Source: Syngnathus acus
Lineage: Eukaryota; Chordata; Actinopteri; Syngnathiformes; Syngnathidae
Direction of reading: 5' to 3'
DNA length: 64,000 nucleotides
NCBI RefSeq assembly: GCF_901709675.1
Contig: NC_051108.1
Coordinates: forward strand, 4,374,631-4,438,630
Of this stretch, positions 49,921-64,000 are shown one piece after another (within the stretch, counting starts at the first letter, position 1; the number at the start of each line of letters is the position of its first letter). Position numbers and translations under genes: made by a program. The notes beneath the pieces are model-generated. The model saw only the letters and a program-made list of their open reading frames with translations, did no database searches and was not told the DNA's origin.

Positions 49921-51700
49921 ATTACATCAAAGTGAAGTTCATGTATGAGCATTAGAATAAGCTTGGCTGAAATTTTTTACCCTCAAAGCCATTTTAAGTT
50001 AATCACTTCTGGGGCCAGTGATATCAATTCATTTTGATGGTGTTGAACCACCTTGAATGCCCTATTTGGTTTGGATAAAGTCCAAAACACAGAGGTGAAA
50101 ATAATATGTCAGGGGGCTCGCTTGCTGATGCAAAGCGGCCCTGACCGGCCAGGGCTGGCTCGGTGAATGCTTCCTTCTGCATCTCAGGCTTGCACTCAAG
50201 CACACTGAAGAAGCAAATACGAAAATACAGCATCATGTAGATGATGCAGTGTCTTTTTCATGCAAATTGGATTCTGTGTCGTGCAAATACAAGTAGGTAT
50301 CTTGTGAAAGCCTTCGAGAAGATTGCCTGCCCAAAAGAGAGTTTGTCTTTTTCTGCCATCTAGTGGACACGAATAGCTGGGCGAAGATCCAGAGCAAGTT
50401 TTAAGGACAGCAGGAGTCTGGACATCGGCTTATAATGTCTTTAACATCCGAGCAAGAAGAGTAAATCCACTACACGTGGGAGGCCCCTGAGCAGAGCTGC
50501 GTTTTTGTTTTTTTAATGCACCGATTTGAGTACAAACATGGTTTTGATTCGACTTTTGGGAGCGTTTAGAAGATAAAACACGTTTTGTCATAAAGTGTGT
50601 TTTGGTTGGTGTCGGGTTTCTCTGCTATTCTCGATACAGCCCAAATTCATACTCCAACGCTCCTTGTTTCTTACCATTCCACTTGTTTTGGAACAACGGA
50701 ACAGCTGCGCAGCAGAAAGGTTTGCCGCATAATTATGTTTGACAGGAAAGAAAAATGTAGCACAGTTAAGGAAGCATTATAAGATCATTACATTAGGTGA
50801 AAGACTGCAGTGCGACATATAAGGAACGTGTCACTGGAGGATTGCATCACTTGCTTTAACATGCTGTGCCTCTTGTAATAAATGTTCGCTCCAATAGCTC
50901 CGTTTGCATGTGTGAGGTTTATATGGATATTATGCATGCATGTAAACGTGGATGTGATTTCCTGGCTGCTGGCCCACTTGGAGTTTTAATTTCCCATTTG
51001 ATCCCCATGAGTGGTTACAAGGCTCTTCCTTCCTCTTGTCTTTTCCCTGCGCTTACCTGTTAATAATCATAACATGATCTTCATAAAACTGTATTCCAAG
51101 TTAGGCCCAGAAGGAGCGACCAATTGATTAATTAATCGACTGGTTGGTTGTTTAAAAGGGAAGATAATCATTTCAAAAATGTCCTTTCATCCCAAAGAAA
51201 ACAGATCAGTCTGAAAATGGTGCTACATTACCTAAGGTGTTTAAAAGTCTCCATTAGTCATGCAAGTTAAATCGTATTAGACGGCTTAATGCCCCTTAAG
51301 TGGGTCTACTGTGGGTGCAGACAAGGGGAAGGAAATGTCATTTCGACATAGATGTATTAATGAAGACAGTGATGGAAATGATGCTGGCGATGATGATGCC
51401 CAAGATTAAATCGAATTCATTTATGAGTCCGACAATACATGCCCGCAGACAGCAGCGGTCATAATGAGGGTGAGAAGCACAGTTTGGGTTATTAAATAGA
51501 TAAGGGCGAAAAGTAATTCCCCCCACATGATTAGATTCATTGTCCTGTGAAGAATAATATACCTTGATTTGTCCTTTTCTGTTGCTCCAGGCTAATAATT
51601 GAATTATTTTGTTAAATATTTACTCAAAAGAAAAGGCCACGTTAATTCCAAAGGTTCATGAATTCTGCACATGGTAGAGTAATGTGTGTCATGAAGGAAC
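49921..51700. other. Intergenic, no gene seen
   Basis: No recognised exon between the open block and the SNW1 promoter. Confidence 0.45.
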
Positions 51701-51818
51701 ATGAAACAGGGAGTAGTTGCTATCTTTAACCAGCAGGTGTCAGTACTGCAATTGAATGTGTGCTAGTTGCCAACGAAGAAGGAAGCGGAAGTTGGTGGCT
51801 CGGAAAGACAAGCGCAAG
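51700..51818 (+). promoter_or_regulatory. SNW1 proximal promoter and 5' UTR
   Basis: Immediately upstream of the SNW1 ATG. GCGGAAGT at 51785-51792 is an ETS-type site, common in housekeeping promoters. No TATA box is obvious. The transcription start cannot be placed from sequence alone. Confidence 0.45.
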
Positions 51819-54800
51819 ATGTCTCTAACGAGGTAAGCGTCGCGTCAAAAGCCTTTTGTGTACTTAATTGATGATATTTTGAAAAGAAGATAATTTATAT
51901 GTGCGGTATCAAATTAAGGTAGCGCGTGGAATATTTTCAAGTGATCTGATTCGTCGTTGGTGACCACCATGAGCTGCTGTGCTGTTTCAATCGTGAAGCT
52001 AATGTTAGCATAGCAGGCCACCGTCTTACCGACGTGTTATGTTTGCGACTAGTTAATAGATAAACTACGTTTTTTTTAGCACGTGATCCAACTAACTCGG
52101 ATAATTTTATGTGTAGCTTTTTACCGGTGCCGACCCAGCTGTCACAAGATCAGCTGGAAGCAGAGGACAGAGTTCGCGCCCAGAAGTCGTTCTCTACTGC
52201 CTTGGTCGCTTCCCGAAGGGAACCGCTACCTTATGGACACAGAGGTGGATGGATACCTCGCACTCCCGAGGTAAGAATCAATATTTTAAATTAGAAGTAC
52301 GCATGTATGGGTTGTTTAAAGTGAACTAAGATTACCCACCCACGTCTGTGAATTTACTTTTTTTGTGGGAGCAAAGTTTGCTTTTGCACACCCTAACAAT
52401 TGATGTCAAAATGCTTGCCTGCTGCTTATAAATGAATACATTAATGGTTTTAATCATATTTGCAAATGATTGCACTTCCGTAGGACTTTGGAGATGGGGG
52501 AGCTTTTCCAGAGATCCACGTGGCACAGTTTCCTCTGGAGATGGGTCGGCAAAAGAAAACCAACAATGCTCTGACGATGCAGGTGGATGCAGAGGGGAAA
52601 GTCAAATATGATGCTATTGCGAGACAAGGACAAAACAAAGACAAGGTTTGCAGTTATAACGCTCAATTTTTACAAATATGCAATTAAAAATAAAACCACA
52701 AGGATTGGCTTTCAGTAAGACAATGCATGGCAAAATGTATTTATGGTAATTTTGTGCCTTTTCGTTATTGTAGGTGATCTTCAGTAGGTACACAGATCTA
52801 CTTCCAAAAGAAGTTATGAATGAAGACACCCCGGAATTGCAGAAGCCGGATGAGGAAGCTGTTGAAGAGGTAAAAGTGTGGCGTTTCGCTATTTGTCAGG
52901 CATAATGAGACTGACGAAAGTGTGCTTTGCGTGTTTTTCTTTTAGCTGACTGAGAAGACTCGTGCTGCCCTCAGCAAGCAGGTATCTCAAAAGATTGCCG
53001 CTGCCATGCCTGTCCGAGCAGCAGACAAGCAGGCCCCAGCACAGTACATCAGGTATCAAAACATTTCTCACCGCCCCAGTCATTGGAGTCTGAATTTTTA
53101 ACAATGCTGTAAATAATAAATCTACTACTATCTACAGTAAAGTCTTCTGTCTGTCTATCAGGTACACCCCATCCCAGCAGGGAGTGGCTTTCAACTCTGG
53201 AGCCAAACAAAGAGTCATCCGCATGGTGGAAATGCAGAGAGACCCCATGGAACCACCACGTTTTAAGTAAGCGTGTCCGTCCTTTTATATCATACATGAT
53301 CTGTCATAACTGCTTTTGAACAATCTGCTTCACTTTAAGAGAATTTAATTCAGATTAAATGTGTTGCAGGATCAATAAGAAGATCCCTCGTGGACCACCG
53401 TCACCACCAGCTCCAGTCATGCATTCTCCGAGTAGAAAGGTATTATTATTGGAATTGCAGATTTGAGTTTGCATACAGTTTATGACAATATCATTTTAGA
53501 ATACTTCTCGATTCATTGTAATGAAGTTTCTTTCTTTCCTCCTCTTGGTTTTAGATGACAGTGAAAGAACAGCAGGAGTGGAAGATTCCTCCATGCATCT
53601 CCAACTGGAAGAACGCTAAGGTAATCTAGCACCAAGGCTATGTCTATGTGAATAAATATGACCCTCTGCCTTTTTTCTTTTTTTTTCCTTTTTCCAGGGT
53701 TACACCATCCCTCTAGACAAGCGTCTGGCAGCTGATGGCAGGGGGCTGCAAACAGTTCACATCAATGAAAACTTCGCCAAGCTGGCTGAGGCCCTCTACA
53801 TTGCTGATAGAAAGGTAATCTTACGCAAGGCTCTTTAAGTTCATGCTTGGGAAGCATCTACTCATAATAAATAAATCTGTTGTGTGTTGTCCTACTCAAC
53901 CACCATGTTTTTCAATTTTTATGGTCTATGGAGTTTGAACTTTTGGTTGTGTCTATAGGCCAGAGAGGCGGTAGAGATGAGAGCCCAGGTGGAAAAGAAG
54001 ATGGCCCAGAAGGAGAAAGAAAAGAAAGAAGAGAAACTCAGGGAGTTAGCCCAAATGGCCCGAGATCGCAGGGCGGGAATTAAAAGTCATGGGGACAAAG
54101 GTGAGATGCGACCAAACAAGTTGCTTGACTGGATTTGGGTTCTGCAGCTGTTAAAACATGTCACAAATACTTTTTTTTTTTTTTTCTTCTTCACCATTTT
54201 CTGTTTCTCTCCCATGTCGAATCAAGGCGGCGAGGAAGGAGAGGCAAGGGAGCGTGACGAGATCCGCCACGACAGAAGGAAAGAGAGACAGCACGACAGA
54301 AACATTTCCAGGGCAGCTCCTGACAAGAGGTGCTGGACACACTCAACCCTCCTCTTTTCATATTGGAAGTCTGGATTTCACACGTCATCACAAATTCATG
54401 TCCAAGTCATACCATTTTTTTTTCTCCTCCCCTTTCAGATCCAAACTGCAGAGGGACCAAGACAGAGACATTAGTGAGCTCATCGCTCTGGGTGTGCCCA
54501 ACCCTCGCACCAGCAGCAGCGAGGCCCAGTATGACCAGCGACTTTTCAACCAGAGTAAAGTGAGTGTCGTAATTAAAAAAAAAAAGCGAAGCTAACCGTC
54601 TAATGACCGTTCACTACATTGCAGGGTGGCTTCTGTGTTGATCTCTCACACACGTGAAAAGCTTTGACAATACATACTGAAAGTGGAAGAAAGAGTAATA
54701 ACTACCTTTCCCATCCCTTTTTGTCCTCCCAGGGAATGGATAGCGGCTTTGCCGGTGGCGAGGACGAGACGTACAACGTGTACGACAAGCCTTTCCGCGG

Positions 54801-55212
54801 CGGCAGAGACATGGCCTCCAACATCTACCGACCCAGCAAAGCCATCGACAAGGACGCCTACGCCGATGACTTTGACACACTCATGCAAAACAACAGGTAT
54901 TGGGGGGAACGCGGGTGTTCAAAGTACATTCAACTTGCTGTCACGTCGAGTCGGATATTGGATGCTAAGAGAATTTCAGTCGAATCAAGCACGACTCTAA
55001 TCGCGCTTGCTTCTTTCAGGTTCGTGCCCGACAAGGAGTTCTCGGGTGCCGATCACGGGCAGAGGCGCGAGGGTCCTGTCCAGTTTGAAGAAGACCCTTT
55101 CGGTCTGGACAAATTCTTGGAAGAAGCCAAGCAGCACGGCGGCTCCAAGAGAGCGTCCACCAGCAGCCGCTCCAAGGACGATTACCACGACAAGAAGCGC
55201 AGAAAGGAGTGA
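51819..55212 (+). CDS. snw1: SNW domain-containing protein 1 (SKIP/Prp45), complete, 14 exons
   Basis: Exons: 51819-51832, 52117-52270, 52484-52645, 52774-52869, 52946-53052, 53162-53266, 53370-53439, 53555-53620, 53698-53814, 53959-54100, 54227-54329, 54439-54559, 54733-54896, 55020-55212. All junctions are GT-AG with matching phases, giving 537 codons, about the length of human SNW1 (536). The protein starts MSLTSFLPVPTQLSQDQLEAE. Landmarks are GGWIPRTPEDFGDGGAFPEI (across exons 2-3), the SKIP core AFNSGAKQRVIRMVEMQRDP, the signature SNW at residues 252-254 (exon 8), a charged helical stretch in exons 10-11 (QKEKEKKEEKLRELAQ, RDEIRHDRRKERQHDR) and a basic C-terminus (KKRRKE). SNW1 is a nuclear spliceosome (Bact/C complex) component and co-regulator of nuclear-receptor and Notch transcription (established knowledge). 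No frameshift or odd residue was found. Confidence 0.98.
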
Positions 55213-55602
55213 AGGCCTATGGTCATCATGCTCTTTTGTCGACACACTTTGTTCATCGCAGGTGTTTTATTCCACTCAAATGTCTAGAGGGAGTTGTCTA
55301 TTTTTCCCCCCGCCAACTAGTGTAAAAAAATACCATTTCTAATCCTTTTTTTTTTTTTCTTCCTACCCATATATGTACAGTGCGACCAATAAGGTAACAT
55401 GGGAACTTCTGTCCTGGAAGTGTATAGATTTCAGTTAGTTTTGATTTCACACACATACCAAAAATACTTTTTGGGGTCAGTTCTATAATATTTAAGATGC
55501 CCATTTAGGTGTTGTTACCGTTTGCCTATATGTGATGGCAGGTATGGACACTGATCTTGAAGAAAAAAAAAATATATCCTTGTCATCCTTGTACAAGTAT
55601 TG

Positions 55603-55608
55603 AATAAA
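55603..55608 (+). terminator. Probable SNW1 polyadenylation signal
   Basis: AATAAA about 390 bp after the stop, followed within 30 bp by a TG/T-rich element (TTTAGTGTGTG). A second AATAAA lies at 55753-55758. Confidence 0.6.
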
Positions 55609-55759
55609 TTTCTTTTAGTGTGTGAAGGGTGTGGATGTTTTGGTACAGCAAAGTTCGGTAGTTATTTTTTTCCTGTTTGTGTAATACAGTTTAGCATAAT
55701 GCTCTTTTAAATGAATTTATGTGAATATCTGAAAATTACAAAAGTATATAAAAATAAAG

Positions 55760-57018
55760 ATTGCAAAAGTGTGCACACCCTCTTATAACTCGGAATGGGG
55801 CTTGTGCACAGAAGTGTAGGTACACATTACTTCCATTTCGCTTTTCTGCTGGAAAGGCCAAGAAAAGTTGTCTGACAAAAACAAAAAAGTTGCAGTCCCT
55901 TCAGCCTGTCTTCGTGTGGTTAGTGCTTGATAATGTCTTTCCACTCAGCTCTTGTCTGCCTTTATGATTTGATGAATGGGATGCTCATTCATGACGCCAA
56001 GAGGAAATTGGTTCCCTGGCATTGCTTTTGTTCAGCTGTGGACATATTGTGTTGGGCCACAATGGAATCCTCAGGTTGCAGATAGAAGGTGTGATAGATC
56101 GCTGTTTATCTGGAAACAAGCCCAGAAATAATAAACAATATTGCGTTGTAGCACAGCTGTACTCTGGATAGCTTAGTTTTTTTGTGATGTCTCTTGAGAT
56201 ATTTTTCCTTCTTGCAGAGAAAAGCAATAAGTTGGCTGATAAATGGTGCAAAAGTTGAGAGCGGCAGCTGACCTTATGACCTTTGTATTAAAAGACTGCA
56301 AACAGAAGCACACTCCTTTATTTTTTTAATTAAATGCAGTTTCATTGTGTTTACTTGGAGGATTTTGAATACATTGTCTATGCCAAGTCCTTTTTTTAAT
56401 TAGCTATTTCCCTAAATACATTTGAGTATATGTTTAAACACTAGCAGCTAAGCCACATTAGGGAAAAGCAATGGTGCATGTTTCCCTGTTCAATCCCTCA
56501 ACTATCTTTGTCAGCTAAAAAAAAATACATCTGTTATTTCTTGTGTGGGTAAAGTGTACATAGCCAGTGTGTTGGTGACATTCATCATTGCAAGAACCTG
56601 CAGCTCCCTCTATGCCTTCATCATTAGTTCCTCGTCTACACGTATTCAGGCCAGGGCTTCACTCATCATTATTCCGGCAGTCAAGAGTTAGAGTCTACTG
56701 CTCTTCGGAAATGGTCTGTCTGTCACTCAGTGCGACCTGCCCCGCCTCGGTTGTCTCTCTTGCTGGATAATCTATTATGGAGTGAAGACCAAGACAAGCG
56801 TAACGGTTTCTAATGGTTGTGTCAGTCAGAATGAAGCCTGCTGGGAGAACAGCAGCAATGTGGAGCCTTAACCAACTGGAGTTGGGAGTGCGCAGCAACC
56901 ACTTTGGGATTTGCAGTGACAGGAAGTCATCTTTATTCGAGCAAAGACTTGAACGTTGGATAGATTGCTCTGCATTTGATTGTGTTAGGACGCTAACTGT
57001 AATGCAGAAGTGAGAGTA
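55760..57018. other. Intergenic, no gene seen
   Basis: Between SNW1 and SPTLC2 I see no ALKBH1 or SLIRP exon, although these lie between them in human. Short frames at 56588-57063 have no known domain. Confidence 0.5.
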
Positions 57019-57379
57019 CCGTATTTTCCGGACTATAAAGCGCACCTTCAATGAATGGCCCATTTTAAAACGTTGTCCTTATATAATGGCGCACCGGACT
57101 ATAAGGCCCACCATTAATGCATCATGTCAGATTTTTAATCCAAATCAAATCATTCTCCATTTTATCTTTTTTATTTCAACTTCAGACGCAACAAATTATT
57201 TATCATCACAAAATAATGATCCATAGTCTTTTTGATTCATGATTCATAGTCTTCAGCGGGCCACTTATGATTGATTTCATGACACAATGCTTCGGGCCAG
57301 TTTAAATTTAGGAATTTGGTCCATATGTCGGCTTTTGAGAAAATTTTAGGCTTTTAGCCTTATAGTCCGGAAAATACGG
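57019..57379 (+). mobile_element. TA-flanked palindromic MITE, long subfamily (copy 11)
   Basis: Ends CCGTATTTTCCGGACTATAA and TTATAGTCCGGAAAATACGG, flanked by TA. It has lost about 40 bp of the right subterminal region, where GGTCCATATGTCGGCTTTTG joins directly. Confidence 0.9.
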
Positions 57380-58640
57380 TAGATAGAGTGCAACACGGTG
57401 TTTGGAACATTTATGCTCATGTGATTTAAAACTTGGGACTTTAGAAAATGGTCATTACAAGGATATGTCAGGGCCTCAATCATGTGGTTTTTGTTCATAA
57501 TTAATCCACACCTTACCCCCGCGGCCACCTAAGGGAATTCAAAGTACATCATTATCTAGGGAATTGTTTTTGCAGGCTTATAAAGTCATGCATTAAAGTT
57601 AGTGTATCAGGATTATTCATTGATTTGAAGTCTACACATTTTTCGTACACAATAGTTATACTGCATGGTTTATTTTTGAACTGTGAAAGTGCATTGGCTG
57701 CATCAATGAACGCTGATCCACTCTCTATCTAACCCTAACGGTGATCCTATTAAAGCTACTTTCTTATCACCTTGATCTAGTTTGGAATGGACAGCTTAAG
57801 TGCTCCTCTGTGTTCTGGCAAGCGCTTTAAAGACTGATGTTTCATTATTTGCCACTCAAGGTTAGGACCTTGAGAAGAAACAAAAAAGCAAAGGCCGGGA
57901 AATTGATTCAAGAATCAAATCATCTGATCTTATCATCGATGGCTTAATCATGGACTTTAAATCAACGGGCTGCACATCAATGCTTCCTAACTGAACAGGA
58001 ACTTTATAGCAGCAGCATAAACCCTGCAGGTAAAGTGAAGATACCTTTATTGTCTGTGGTCCAATAGTGCCCTCTAGGGGCAGAGATATGTAACTTTAAA
58101 TGTGTACAACATTTCTGCAGAAAAAAAGCAAATATAGTGAATTCTTCATGGATTAAACACTTTTTAATTTACTCAGTGGATTGATATTACATTTGATTCT
58201 ATATTGGTATTAACGCAATCTAAATATTATATAAATTAATATAAATTTCTTCACAACTTCCAATGACACGAGGGATTGCCTTGACCTTGTTTGTTCTAAC
58301 TGTCCGGCTCCGGTAAAAAAAAAAAAAAAGTCATCGGGAGAATTCGGTTGACGCCTGAACAAAGGTTATTATGGGTCGTTTCCATGGGAGGAGCTTAAGG
58401 ACGAACCACGCAGGAGACGTTTGACGTATAACCAAGACAGAAAATTAAAGTAAGACCACTGGCGCTGTTTTTCTTCGAGTGGTGGTTTTAAAAGAAATTC
58501 CCGTGTTAAGTTTGACTCATAATGTTAATGTTTGTATATAAAATTCTCACAATTATATATCGTAACATTTTCCATGATTTACGTGACACCCCACTAAAAG
58601 TATTGATAGTATTTTATTCGGTGGGCTCTTGTTTTTTATA
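57380..58640. other. Intergenic, no gene seen
   Basis: AT-rich upstream sequence of SPTLC2; nothing recognised. Confidence 0.45.
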
Positions 58641-58841
58641 GACGATCTTTGAAGGCGACCACGCGCACTGGCGAATAACCGCCCGTCAGGGGCGTGTACT
58701 TCCGGCGTGCTGGTGCAGACGCAGCGCAGTGGGCGTAGAAGCGATCGTTTCTCCGAGTTCATACATGACTTCCCGATTATCCGCACCCAAGTTGGGCTAC
58801 TTCAATTTGTGATCTCTTCCGCCGCGTTGAGCCGAAAAAAT
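58641..58841 (+). promoter_or_regulatory. SPTLC2 CpG-rich promoter and 5' UTR
   Basis: GC- and CpG-rich relative to flanking DNA. ACTTCCGG at 58698-58705 is an ETS-type site. The frame is open upstream of the chosen ATG, but no other in-frame ATG exists there, which supports the start at 58842. Confidence 0.5.
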
Positions 58842-63757
<4,916 letters not shown>

Positions 63758-64000
63758 GTAGGTTCTAATCTTGCTTACATTGCTGGTGTTCCCCCCCACA
63801 CACAAATGAAAGAATGCATGTGTTTCAATTTGGATGATAAGTACTGTGCAGTCCAAATCGTCTGTGCCCAATCACAAGCATTTTACATGTGACTGTGTAG
63901 CCGTACTTGACCACGAGGTGGCAGTATAACCCAGCATGTGTCCTGCGTCTCGTCACAGTCTCATGTAAATGTCAAATGCTAACAATAGTTGTTGTTTTTT

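Noticed and set aside
54151-54888. Several minus-strand and alternative frames within SNW1
   Set aside because: Shadows of SNW1 exons 11-13, whose splice sites and protein match the family in the plus frame.
55760-56290. Possible unnamed dispersed repeat after SNW1
   Set aside because: The phrase GTGCACACCCTCTTATAACT feels familiar from fish genomes, but no ends, repeats or second copy in the window support it.
58707-58841. Upstream extension of SPTLC2 exon 1 to 58707
   Set aside because: The frame is open but begins with GTG; the only in-frame ATG is at 58842.

Overview
The window looks like ray-finned (teleost) fish nuclear DNA, by inference. It is AT-rich and spliced, with short GT-AG introns, abundant microsatellites and many copies of short non-autonomous DNA transposons and retroposon 3' tails of types common in fish genomes. 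No bacterial, viral or organellar gene was recognised, and no RNA gene or CRISPR array was seen.

Layout. Positions 1 to about 40.7 kb are a gene desert without a recognisable protein-coding gene. A CpG-rich, promoter-like block with a splice donor at 2652-2905 faces left on the minus strand. Three genes follow, all on the plus strand: a six-exon NEK2-like gene (40714-43169), a complete 14-exon SNW1/SKIP gene (51819-55212, 537 codons), and the first nine coding exons of SPTLC2 (58842-63757), which runs off the right edge. Human chromosome 14q24.3 has SPTLC2 and SNW1 on one strand with NRXN3 beyond them on the other. The same arrangement, inverted, would put an nrxn3 promoter at the left end facing left, so the block at 2.7-2.9 kb may be that promoter and the desert its upstream regulatory territory (inference).

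The genes do not form a pathway. SNW1 is a spliceosome and transcription cofactor. SPTLC2 is the catalytic subunit of serine palmitoyltransferase, the first step of sphingolipid synthesis. The NEK2-like protein appears to be a dead kinase that keeps an open reading frame, canonical splice sites and a KEN-type degron.

The best leads are: (1) the NEK2-like pseudokinase; (2) frame-breaking indels confined to exons 3 and 6 of SPTLC2; (3) a diverged pair of non-coding segments 15.5 kb apart (8143-8515 and 23613-23966) that share nuclear-receptor-like, X-box-like and GATA-like motifs; (4) a dense TA-flanked inverted-repeat MITE family, with about a dozen long copies plus short relatives, some carrying a piece resembling a hAT end; (5) the left-facing promoter-like exon.
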